Positions 1-5,014 of a stretch of DNA of 5,212 nucleotides are shown in pieces (positions within the stretch are counted from its first letter, which is position 1; each line of letters starts with the position of its first letter). This stretch comes from Actinomycetales bacterium (GTDB lineage: Bacteria > Actinomycetota > Actinomycetes > S36-B12), in assembly GCA_017849335.1 (NCBI GenBank), contig JAFIHP010000095.1:1-5212 (forward strand), in the 5' to 3' direction. Below the pieces are notes generated by a model. That model had not been told where the DNA came from. It saw nothing but the letters and a program-made list of their open reading frames with translations, and did not search any database. The position numbers and the translations under genes are program-made.

Positions 1-192
1 CCGTACGGCGGGTCGTCGCCGGCGATGGTCCAGCTGGGCGCCGAGATCAAGAAGCGCGGCGCGCTCCCGTTCACCAACTTCAACCGGCTGCACGTCGTGC
101 CGCCGTGCACGATCACCGAGGCCGAGGCGAAGGAGGGCCTGGCAATCGTGGACGAGGCGCTCGGCGCCATCGCCTCCGCCTACACCGGCTGA
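1..192 (+). CDS. Class III PLP-dependent aminotransferase, C-terminal 63 residues (partial)
   Basis: The reading frame is open from the first base and ends at TGA 190-192. The translated tail contains PFTNFNRLHVVPPCTITEAE followed by an amphipathic helix, KEGLAIVDEALGAIA. This closely resembles the C-terminal small domain of class III (ornithine/4-aminobutyrate/omega-amino acid) aminotransferases annotated as 'aspartate aminotransferase family protein' in actinobacteria. In those proteins a 'hVvPPcTiteaEakeGLaIlDeAL' block ends the chain. The PLP-binding lysine and the substrate pocket lie outside the window, so the amino donor (GABA, taurine, beta-alanine or other) cannot be assigned. The gene is convergent with upp and is followed by a strong hairpin. 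The family is fairly sure and the substrate is unknown. Confidence 0.75.
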   Translation, partial: PYGGSSPAMVQLGAEIKKRGALPFTNFNRLHVVPPCTITEAEAKEGLAIVDEALGAIASAYTG

Positions 193-201
193 CGCGCCTG
201 G

Positions 202-236
202 GGGTGGCACGTCCGGTTTCGCGGGACGTGCCACCC
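202..236. terminator. Strong bidirectional hairpin between aminotransferase and upp
   Basis: A perfect 13-bp inverted repeat pairs GGGTGGCACGTCC (202-214) with GGACGTGCCACCC (224-236), leaving a 9-nt loop. It begins 9 nt after the aminotransferase stop and lies 33 nt downstream of the upp stop on the other strand, so it can serve both converging genes. There is no T-tract, as is common for actinobacterial terminator hairpins. The termination role is inferred from position and stem strength. Confidence 0.7.
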
Positions 237-269
237 GAGCCCGGGGGCGCCGTCAGCGCGGTCCGGAGC

Positions 270-908
270 TCAGACGACGCCGTACAGGCGGTCTCCGGCA
301 TCGCCCAGGCCCGGGACGATGTAGCCGTGGTCGTTGAGCCGCTCGTCGACAGCCGCCGTGACGACCGTGACGGTCACGTCCCGATCGGCGTAGGCCGCCT
401 CCACCCGGGCCAGCCCCTCCGGGGCGGCGAGCAGGCAGATCGCCGTGACGTCGCGGGCGCCGCGCTCCAGCAGCAGGTCGATGGACGCGATGAGCGTCCC
501 GCCGGTCGCGAGCATGGGGTCCAGAACGAAGACCTGGCGGTCCTGCAGGTCGTGCGGCAGCCGGTCGGCGTACGTCGTCGCGAGGAGGGACTGCTCGTCG
601 CGGACCATCCCGAGGAAGCCCACCTCGGCGGTCGGCATCAGCTTCGTCATGCCGTTGAGCATCCCCAGCCCGGCACGCAGGATCGGCACCACGATGGGAC
701 GCGGGTCGGCCAGCTCGACACCGGTGCACGGGGCGACGGGGGTGCGGATCTCGACCGGGTGCACGACGAGGGCGCGCGTCGCCTCGTAGGCCAGAAGCGT
801 CACCAGCTCCTCGGCGAGCAGCCGGAACGTCGCCGACGACGTCTCCTCGCGTCGAAGGCGGGTCAGCTTGTGCGCGACGAGCGGGTGGTCGATGACGAGG
901 GTCCGCAT
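270..908 (-). CDS. upp: Uracil phosphoribosyltransferase
   Basis: This cytosolic enzyme joins uracil to PRPP to give UMP and pyrophosphate (pyrimidine salvage). The protein is 212 residues from ATG 906-908, close to the usual 208-210. The N-terminus MRTLVIDHPLVAHKLTRLR matches the family start. The segment PILRAGLGM (75-83) is the conserved phosphate/PRPP-contacting stretch, and VLDPMLATGGT (128-138) is the PRPP-binding loop. The C-terminal GYIVPGLGDAGDRLYG (195-210) is the characteristic uracil-recognition region. All key blocks are present, so the gene looks intact. The same frame stays open upstream to 1355, but that extension is antisense to the neighbouring gene and is not real. upp is divergent from the TadA operon, and a TACCCT hexamer 7 nt before the ATG suggests a leaderless mRNA. 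Confidence 0.96.
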   Translation of the reverse strand: MRTLVIDHPLVAHKLTRLRREETSSATFRLLAEELVTLLAYEATRALVVHPVEIRTPVAPCTGVELADPRPIVVPILRAGLGMLNGMTKLMPTAEVGFLGMVRDEQSLLATTYADRLPHDLQDRQVFVLDPMLATGGTLIASIDLLLERGARDVTAICLLAAPEGLARVEAAYADRDVTVTVVTAAVDERLNDHGYIVPGLGDAGDRLYGVV

Positions 909-915
909 GCGGCCG

Positions 916-945
916 AGGGTATCGGTCCACTGTGCGTGACGTCGC
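916..945 (-). promoter_or_regulatory. Possible leaderless promoter of upp
   Basis: Read on the minus strand, GCGACG (945-940) and TACCCT (921-916) are separated by 18 bp. The second fits the TAnnnT form of an actinobacterial -10 box. The ATG begins 8 nt after the hexamer, which puts the expected transcription start at or next to the start codon. No Shine-Dalgarno sequence precedes the ATG, which agrees with a leaderless transcript. The -35 match is weak (only GAC), so this is tentative. Confidence 0.4.
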
Positions 946-966
946 CCGGCGTGGGAGCATGCCCGC

Positions 967-1458
967 GTGAGCGCGGAGCAGGTCACGGCCGATGTCGTCG
1001 ACTTCGCCGTGGCGGCGTATCGCGAGGACGGCCGCTGGGTCGTCGCCTCGCTGCCGCCGGGGGCGGTGGTGACGGCGGACGGACTGGTCGGTGCCTTGCG
1101 CCAGCTCCCCGGCGAAGGCGGCGTGTTCGGGGCCGTCGGGGTCGCCGACGAGTTCTTCGTGCTGGTGCACACGATCCGCGACGGGGTACGCCTGGTGATC
1201 TCCGACGCCGCCGCTCTCTTGGACTGGTCGCTCGCACAGGAGGCGGCCGAGATCGCCGGCCTGGAGTGGGACGAGGACGAGATCGAAGAGTTCGAGGCGG
1301 CGGGAGACGTCGGGCTGTGCGCCGACTTCGGCCTTCCGCCGGCGGAGCTCGTCATGATCTGCCAGGACGAGGAGCTCTACCCCGACGAGCAGGTGCGGGC
1401 GATCGCCAAGCGGCTGGGGTTCGCCGCGGAGCTTGCCGACGCGCTGCGGGCACGGTGA
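967..1458 (+). CDS. tRNA adenosine deaminase-associated protein
   Basis: This is a 163-residue acidic protein starting at GTG 967. An SD-like GGGAG lies at 953-957, and the in-frame ATG alternatives upstream are absent. It matches the actinobacterial family named only for its position next to tadA. Recognisable features are an N-terminal alpha/beta part (VDFAVAAYREDGRWVVASLP, 11-30), a middle segment resembling GxxGVADEFFVLVH (54-68), and a very acidic stretch EWDEDEIEEFE (100-110). The C-terminal part reads CQDEELYPDEQ and then a helix (132-160). There are no membrane segments, no signal peptide and no catalytic motif that I recognise. It precedes tadA by 16 bp in what looks like one operon. 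A role as a TadA partner or modulator is inferred from this linkage alone; the biochemical function is unknown. Confidence 0.85.
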   Translation: MSAEQVTADVVDFAVAAYREDGRWVVASLPPGAVVTADGLVGALRQLPGEGGVFGAVGVADEFFVLVHTIRDGVRLVISDAAALLDWSLAQEAAEIAGLEWDEDEIEEFEAAGDVGLCADFGLPPAELVMICQDEELYPDEQVRAIAKRLGFAAELADALRAR

Positions 1459-1474
1459 TGTGCCGCCGTCCCCG

Positions 1475-1945
1475 ATGACGGCCGCGGCACTCGACCGTCT
1501 GGTCGGCCTGGCGATGGACGAGGCGCGGCTGGCCGGACAGGCGGGCGACATCCCGATCGGGGCTGTGGTGGTCGACGCCGCAGGCGTCGTCATCGGCAGC
1601 GGGCACAACGCCCGGGAGGCCGACCGGGACCCGACGGCGCACGCCGAGGTGCTCGCGCTGCGGGCCGCCGCCGCAGCGACCGGCGACTGGCGACTGACCG
1701 GATGCACGCTCGTCGTCACCCTCGAACCGTGTCCGATGTGCGCGGGCGCCGTGGTCATGTCGCGCCTGGAGCGCCTGGTCTTCGGCGCGTGGAACGACGT
1801 GTACGGCGCCGCGGGATCGCGGTGGGACCTGGTGCGCGACCGACGACTCAACCACCGAGCGGAGGTGATCGGCGGCGTCCGGGCGTCCGAGTGTGGTGCG
1901 ATGGTGCAGGAGTTCCTGGCGCAGCATCGAGGGGAGGGCCGATGA
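1475..1945 (+). CDS. tadA: tRNA-specific adenosine-34 deaminase
   Basis: TadA deaminates the wobble adenosine of tRNA-Arg(ACG) to inosine. The 156-residue product has the cytidine-deaminase-fold signature. DPTAHAE (52-58) supplies zinc ligand His56 and proton-shuttling Glu58, and PCPMCAGA (85-92) supplies zinc ligands Cys86 and Cys89. The substrate-loop region FGAWNDVYGAAGS (103-115) and LNHRAEV (125-131) match E. coli TadA blocks. I chose ATG 1475 because homology begins just after it, at LDRLVGLAMDEARLAG. In-frame GTG 1460 (1 nt after the upstream stop) and TTG 1433 (inside the upstream gene) are alternatives, and none has a clear ribosome binding site, so translational coupling to the upstream gene is likely. 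The stop overlaps the next start as ATGA. Confidence 0.94.
   Translation: MTAAALDRLVGLAMDEARLAGQAGDIPIGAVVVDAAGVVIGSGHNAREADRDPTAHAEVLALRAAAAATGDWRLTGCTLVVTLEPCPMCAGAVVMSRLERLVFGAWNDVYGAAGSRWDLVRDRRLNHRAEVIGGVRASECGAMVQEFLAQHRGEGR
1930..1938 (+). promoter_or_regulatory. Ribosome binding site fixing the start of the LytR_C gene
   Basis: AGGGGAGGG lies inside the 3' end of tadA, 3 nt before ATG 1942. It supports the ATGA overlap start over the longer in-frame extension, which reads through tadA in another frame. Confidence 0.65.
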
Positions 1946-2517
1946 CGTCGTTGCGCGAGAGTCCGATCCGTCGGCAGCCACCGAACCGTCCCGGGTGGCT
2001 GATCCCGGTGCTGGCGGTGGTCGGTGTCCTCGTCGTCGTCGGGCTGATCTACGCCGTCGTGGCCATGGCTCGAGGCGGCGGGTCGTCCAGCGACGCTGCC
2101 TCCCCGGAGCCCTCGGCGTGCGTCACGACCACAGTCGTCCCGGGACAGTCGCTGCCGAAGCCCGCGAAGGTCGTGGTCAACGTCTACAACGCCAGCGGGG
2201 TCTCCGGGCTGGCCGGGCGCACGGCCGACGAGATCGGGGCACGCGGCTTCCGGATCGGCCAGGTCGACAACGACCCGACGGGCCGCACCGTGACCGGGGT
2301 GGGTGAGATCCGGTACGGGCCCAAGGGGCTGAAGAAGGCGCAGCTGCTCGCGTACTACGTGCCCGGTGCGACGCTCGTCGCGCTGGACCGCAAGGGCACC
2401 AAGGTCGACCTCGCGATGGGCAAGGGCTTCAACGGCCTCGCCGCGCAGGACGAGGTCGACGCCGCCCTGACGCAGCCGTCCCCCGTCGCGAGCGGCCCGG
2501 GCTGCTCGACGCCCTGA
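1942..2517 (+). CDS. LytR C-terminal (LytR_C) domain membrane protein
   Basis: This 191-residue protein has a short basic cytoplasmic N-terminus (RESPIRRQPPNRPG), one transmembrane helix at about 19-42 (WLIPVLAVVGVLVVVGLIYA), and a Gly/Ser/Pro linker. An exported LytR_C-like domain follows at about 76-165, beginning KVVVNVYNASGVSGLAGRTA and continuing through ARGFRIGQVDND, GEIRYGP and VPGATLVALD. LytR_C domains occur at the C-terminus of LytR-CpsA-Psr cell-wall ligases and alone in actinobacterial envelope proteins such as mycobacterial Cei; no catalytic LCP domain is present here. Two cysteines, Cys60 and Cys188, flank the domain on the outer side and could pair. The start overlaps tadA by 4 bp, so it is co-translated with a tRNA-modifying enzyme. 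An envelope role is inferred from domain and topology. Confidence 0.85.
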   Translation: MTSLRESPIRRQPPNRPGWLIPVLAVVGVLVVVGLIYAVVAMARGGGSSSDAASPEPSACVTTTVVPGQSLPKPAKVVVNVYNASGVSGLAGRTADEIGARGFRIGQVDNDPTGRTVTGVGEIRYGPKGLKKAQLLAYYVPGATLVALDRKGTKVDLAMGKGFNGLAAQDEVDAALTQPSPVASGPGCSTP

Positions 2518-2521
2518 CGCT

Positions 2522-2541
2522 CGGCCGCTACGAGGCGGCCG
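2522..2541. terminator. Bidirectional hairpin at LytR_C / lipoprotein convergent junction
   Basis: CGGCCGC (2522-2528) pairs perfectly with GCGGCCG (2535-2541) around the 6-nt loop TACGAG. It starts 4 nt after the LytR_C stop and covers the stop codon of the opposing lipoprotein gene. There is no T-tract. The shared terminator role is inferred from its position at a 10-bp convergent gap. Confidence 0.5.
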
Positions 2542-2755
2542 GTGACGCGGACGCCATGTCGCTCGGCGACGTGGACGACAGGTCCGACGCCGCGGGCGAC
2601 GAGAGGTCGCTGGCCGGCGCCGACGCCATCGGCGCGCTGGTGGAAGCGGGTGGGACGGTCGTCGAGTCGTCCGAGCTGCTGCTGCACGCGCTGAGCGACA
2701 CGATCGTCAGCATGACGCCGGCAGCGGTCACGACCGTCGTGGTACGTCGGTTCAT
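2528..2755 (-). CDS. Small Ser/Ala/Pro-rich lipoprotein
   Basis: The protein is 75 residues from ATG 2753-2755. Its lipoprotein signal peptide consists of basic MNRRTT, a hydrophobic core VVTAAGVMLTIVSL, and the lipobox LSAC with the lipidated cysteine at Cys24. The predicted mature chain is only 52 residues: a poly-Ser/Asp stretch followed by low-complexity S/A/P/D sequence built from an 8-residue repeat (ASDLSSPA, ASDLSSTS, PSDMASAS). No folded domain is visible. An AAGGA ribosome binding site lies 5 nt upstream, which supports this start rather than the longer open frame to 2989. The gene is convergent with the LytR_C gene. It could be a small surface lipopeptide or the residue of a longer lipoprotein whose domain was lost. 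I do not recognise a named family. Confidence 0.65.
   Translation of the reverse strand: MNRRTTTVVTAAGVMLTIVSLSACSSSSDDSTTVPPASTSAPMASAPASDLSSPAASDLSSTSPSDMASASPAAS
2543..2614 (-). repeat. Three imperfect 24-bp (8-residue) tandem units in the lipoprotein
   Basis: Residues 48-55, 56-63 and 64-71 read ASDLSSPA, ASDLSSTS and PSDMASAS. Each is encoded by 24 bp, and a degenerate fourth unit (SAPMASAP) precedes them. The SD-(L/M)-x-S core is kept while codons differ between units (for example AGC, TCG and AGC for the first Ser), so the repeat is better preserved in the peptide than in the DNA. Confidence 0.5.
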
Positions 2756-2760
2756 CGTCG

Positions 2761-2765
2761 TCCTT
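2761..2765 (-). promoter_or_regulatory. Ribosome binding site of the lipoprotein gene
   Basis: On the minus strand AAGGA lies 5 nt before ATG 2755. It decides the start at the signal peptide rather than at an upstream codon. Confidence 0.55.
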
Positions 2766-2852
2766 CGTCTCGGGAAGTGGTAGCACCCAGCGTGCGCCCC
2801 GGAACCTGACCGATCCCTGACGCCGGCTGTCACGGCGCTGTGCTCGGCCTGT

Positions 2853-2867
2853 GCGGTCTCTGACCGC
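2853..2867 (-). terminator. Hairpin just downstream of the YoaK/DUF1275 gene
   Basis: GCGGTC (2853-2858) and GACCGC (2862-2867) form a 6-bp stem with a 3-nt loop, one base beyond the stop codon of the membrane protein gene. A weaker CGCCG/CGGCG pair lies further downstream at 2821-2837. No T-tract follows. The terminator role is inferred from position. The 113 bp between the two minus-strand genes show nothing else I can support. Confidence 0.35.
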
Positions 2868-2868
2868 G

Positions 2869-3603
2869 TCAGCGGGAGCGGCGTCGGACGAGCGCCAGGC
2901 ACGCGGCCACCGGGGCCAGGCCCAGGAACGCGACCGCTCCGGCCCCCTTCTCGGCGACGGCGCCCAGTGCGCCGCCCGCGACGTAGCACAGCACGGTCGT
3001 CGCCGCGATGACGGCGACCGTCCGTCCGCGTCGGCCCTGGGGGTCGGCCCGGAAGAGCCAGTCGAGCACACCCTCGGCGGTCGCCACGACGTTGGCGCTC
3101 TGGAAGCTCGGCTGCGTGGGGACGCTGCCGATGTGGGTGAGCACGGTCGCGAGGACGCCCATCGACGCCGAGGCGGTCACGGCTCCGGGCAGCCGCCCGG
3201 CGTCGAGGGCGACGAGGGCCCCGGCGAGCACGGCGAGCACGAGCACGGCCAGGAGCCTGACCGGGGCGGTCCGGGCGGGCTGCCCACGGGTCGCCCGACG
3301 CAGTCCCCAGCTCACGCCGCCGCCAACGAGGAACCCGACGACCGCGGCCAGCGCGACCGGCCAGTGGGGGAACGAGTCGGCTACCGCCATCCCGAGCCGC
3401 ACGAGGTTGCCGGACTGGTTGGCGACGAACACGTCGTAGCGGGCGAGCATGAACCCGTCGGCGAACCCGGCGGTGATCGTCATCAGGGCGAGGGCGAGCG
3501 CCGGTCGGCGGAACGCGCCGTCGCCGGACACGGCATCCGACTGGGCGATGGAGTGCGGTGGCTCCGGGGCCGGCTCCCGGCGGTCGGCGGGCTCGGCGGT
3601 CAC
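2869..3603 (-). CDS. YoaK/DUF1275 family integral membrane protein
   Basis: The product is about 244 residues with roughly six hydrophobic segments (about 34-54, 81-101, 116-134, 138-158, 197-215 and 221-239, counted from GTG 3603). The family signature is clear in GFADGFMLARYDVFVANQSG (46-65) followed by NLVRLGMAVA. It corresponds to the 'G-x-D-A...F-x-AN-x-(T/S)GN-x-V-x-LG' block of DUF1275 (YoaK) proteins. The biochemical role of that family is not established; it is presumably a transporter-like membrane protein. The start is uncertain. GTG 3663 would add 20 hydrophilic residues and overlap the upstream divergent control region. GTG 3603 follows a CACAAT -10-like hexamer by 6 nt, fitting a leaderless start. 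GTG 3531 would begin just before helix 1. None has a Shine-Dalgarno sequence. The chain ends with a basic RRRSR tail. Confidence 0.85.
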   Translation of the reverse strand: MTAEPADRREPAPEPPHSIAQSDAVSGDGAFRRPALALALMTITAGFADGFMLARYDVFVANQSGNLVRLGMAVADSFPHWPVALAAVVGFLVGGGVSWGLRRATRGQPARTAPVRLLAVLVLAVLAGALVALDAGRLPGAVTASASMGVLATVLTHIGSVPTQPSFQSANVVATAEGVLDWLFRADPQGRRGRTVAVIAATTVLCYVAGGALGAVAEKGAGAVAFLGLAPVAACLALVRRRSR

Positions 3604-3679
3604 GGTCGGATTGTGGCGGAGGCCCTGACCGCGTGCGGCGTCGATAGCGTCATGTCGTGTCACGGCGCGCGGCGGCAGC

Positions 3680-3687
3680 AGAGGGAG
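3680..3687 (+). promoter_or_regulatory. Ribosome binding site deciding the thioesterase start
   Basis: AGAGGGAG lies 5 nt before ATG 3693. This is the clearest Shine-Dalgarno sequence in the right half of the window. It supports ATG 3693 over the in-frame GTG 3657, which has none. Confidence 0.7.
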
Positions 3688-3692
3688 TGCTC

Positions 3693-4154
3693 ATGGACGA
3701 CCGGCTGAGTGTGCAGCGGCGGCTGTTCCCGGAGGCGACGTGCTTCGGGTGCGGTCCGGCGAACCCTCGCGGGCTGCGCCTGGAGAGCTTCGTCGAGGAG
3801 GACGGCACGGTGGTCGCGCGGTTCGACCCGTGGCCGGAGCATGACAACGGCCTGGGGTTCCTCAACGGCGGGATCATCGCGACCCTGCTCGACTGCCACG
3901 GCGGCGCGGCCGCCTTCGACCACGCCGACCGCGCCGGCTGGCGACCGTCGGCGGGGTCGCCGTTCCCCTACGTGACCGCCGGCCTGGACGTCCGGTACCG
4001 GCGGCCGGCGCCGCTCGCCGATACCTGCGAGCTCCGGGCCCGCGTCACGGCGGCGGAGCCGGACGAGGTCACGGTCGACGCGGAGCTCTGGTGGGACGGG
4101 ACCGTGCGGGCAACGGGAACGGCGACGTGGAAGCGCTGGCGGCCGCGCTCCTGA
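3693..4154 (+). CDS. PaaI-type hotdog-fold acyl-CoA thioesterase family protein
   Basis: The 153-residue protein has the layout of single-domain PaaI-like hotdog thioesterases, which hydrolyse acyl-CoA thioesters in the cytosol. A Cys-rich entry motif CFGCGPANPRGLRL (17-30) is followed by a beta strand and then the central-helix segment GFLNGGIIATLLDCHGG (55-71). The later strand TAGLDVRYRRPAP (95-107) and C-terminal strands ELRARVTA and ATGTATWKRW complete the fold. The position usually written HGG in the family is NGG here (Asn58). Asp67 on the hot-dog helix is kept and is a candidate catalytic residue. The CxxC pair (Cys17, Cys20) is typical of this subfamily. The gene is divergent from the DUF1275 gene and convergent, 6 bp apart, with the aldolase. 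The physiological acyl substrate cannot be told. Confidence 0.85.
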   Translation: MDDRLSVQRRLFPEATCFGCGPANPRGLRLESFVEEDGTVVARFDPWPEHDNGLGFLNGGIIATLLDCHGGAAAFDHADRAGWRPSAGSPFPYVTAGLDVRYRRPAPLADTCELRARVTAAEPDEVTVDAELWWDGTVRATGTATWKRWRPRS

Positions 4155-4160
4155 ATGGAC

Positions 4161-4889
4161 CTAGCGGTAGCCCGCCGACCTGGTCGGCGGCTCGGTCCCT
4201 CGGCTGGTGGACAGGGCCCGGCCCAGCCCGTCGAGCACGGAGAACTGGTCGTACCCGACCGTGACCAGCCGGAACCCTCGGTCGACCCACATCGGCGCGA
4301 GCTGCTCGTTCGCGTGGATGCCGGGGGTCACGCCGTGCCGCGCGCACGCGTCCAGGACGGCGTCGACCGCAGCCATGAACTCCGGTTCGGGATTGAACGG
4401 CTGCGGCGCCAGCCCGAGCGTCAGCGACAGGTCCACCGGTCCGACGTAGACGCCGTCGATCCCCGGGACCGACACGATCTCGTCGAGGTTGCCCAGCGCC
4501 TCGACCGTCTCGACCATGACGAAGCAGCAGACGGTCTCGTTCGCGACGCGGGCATAGTCGTCGGAGTACCGGCTGATGGCCGCGACCGGACCGTAGCTGC
4601 GGGAGCCGACGGGGGCGTACCGACAGGCGTCCACGGCACGACGCGCGTCGTCGGCCGTGTTGACCAGCGGCACGATGACGGCGAGCGCTCCCGCGTCGAG
4701 GGCGCGCCCGATGTTCATGGGCTGGTTGGTCGCCACGCGGGCCACGGGGATGGCACCGCCGACCTGCGCGGCCTGCATCATCGCCAGGGCCTCGTCCTCG
4801 GTGGCGACGCCGTGCTGCAGGTCGATGACGACGTAGTCGTAGCCCAGGCGGGCGGCCGCCTCGGCAGTCATGGGCTCGCGCAGGAACAT
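4161..4889 (-). CDS. HpcH/HpaI-family class II aldolase
   Basis: These TIM-barrel, divalent-metal enzymes cleave or form 2-keto-4-hydroxy acids by pyruvate aldol chemistry. The 242 residues from ATG 4889 carry the family residues: VIDLQHG with catalytic His26, VARVATNQ with Arg51 for the substrate carboxylate, VETVEALGN with metal ligand Glu127, and GVYVGPVDLSL with metal ligand Asp153. A conserved IHANEQ lies at 191-196. Where E. coli HpaI has Gln two residues before the metal Glu, this protein has Met. ATG 4889 is the first canonical start codon but falls inside the first conserved block: the frame upstream reads LRDRWQDHPALGAW, matching the family N-terminus. The true protein therefore probably starts near 4946. 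The exact substrate is unknown. The gene lies downstream of a cystathionine beta-synthase tail, with no evident metabolic link. Confidence 0.88.
   Translation of the reverse strand: MFLREPMTAEAAARLGYDYVVIDLQHGVATEDEALAMMQAAQVGGAIPVARVATNQPMNIGRALDAGALAVIVPLVNTADDARRAVDACRYAPVGSRSYGPVAAISRYSDDYARVANETVCCFVMVETVEALGNLDEIVSVPGIDGVYVGPVDLSLTLGLAPQPFNPEPEFMAAVDAVLDACARHGVTPGIHANEQLAPMWVDRGFRLVTVGYDQFSVLDGLGRALSTSRGTEPPTRSAGYR
4169..4192. terminator. Hairpin at thioesterase / aldolase convergent junction
   Basis: CCGCCGA (4172-4178) pairs with TCGGCGG (4184-4190) around the loop CCTGG, and can be extended by AG/CT with one bulged base. It sits 14 nt past the thioesterase stop and inside the last codons of the opposing aldolase gene. 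A terminator for the thioesterase transcript is inferred. Because it overlaps coding sequence, a chance structure is possible. Confidence 0.35.
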
Positions 4890-4946
4890 CCACGCGCCCA
4901 GGGCGGGGTGGTCCTGCCACCGGTCGCGAAGGCTGGGGCTCGTCGT
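4890..4946 (-). other. In-frame 5' extension of the aldolase lacking a canonical start codon
   Basis: The aldolase frame continues upstream of ATG 4889 for 19 codons encoding TTSPSLRDRWQDHPALGAW. LRDRW...ALGAW aligns with the N-terminal helix and first strand of HpcH/HpaI aldolases; in E. coli HpaI the equivalent G-x-W begins at residue 17. If ACG 4944-4946 is counted as residue 1, the Gly here is also residue 17. No ATG, GTG or TTG exists in this stretch. A purine-rich SD-like GGGAAAGAG (4953-4961) lies 6 nt before that ACG. Either the start is non-canonical or an ATG has become ACG by mutation or sequence error. Confidence 0.6.
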
Positions 4947-5014
4947 GGCGCGCTCTTTCCCGGCGGGGCTGGCTCGGGCAGGTGCCGGTTCCGCTCCGCG
5001 GGATGTCGTCGTCT

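Noticed and set aside
105..1478. 457-codon plus-strand open frame across upp
   Set aside because: It is antisense to upp and out of frame with the TadA-associated gene. The Gly/Arg-rich translation lacks any recognisable motif.
253..1851. Long minus-strand open frame (532 codons) covering upp, the TadA-associated gene and part of tadA
   Set aside because: Its product is Arg/Pro/Ala-rich low-complexity sequence with no family match. Real, motif-bearing genes occupy other frames over the same DNA, and such frames are expected as shadows at this GC content.
2556..2783. 75-codon plus-strand open frame antisense to the small lipoprotein
   Set aside because: The minus strand here has a signal peptide, a lipobox and a ribosome binding site, while the plus frame has no comparable support.
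2801..2830. GGAACC sequence resembling an ECF sigma-factor -35 element on the plus strand
   Set aside because: There is no matching -10 at the right spacing and no plus-strand gene begins downstream.
3657..3692. Upstream GTG start for the thioesterase adding 12 residues
   Set aside because: It has no ribosome binding site, whereas ATG 3693 has AGAGGGAG at ideal spacing and matches the family's N-terminus.
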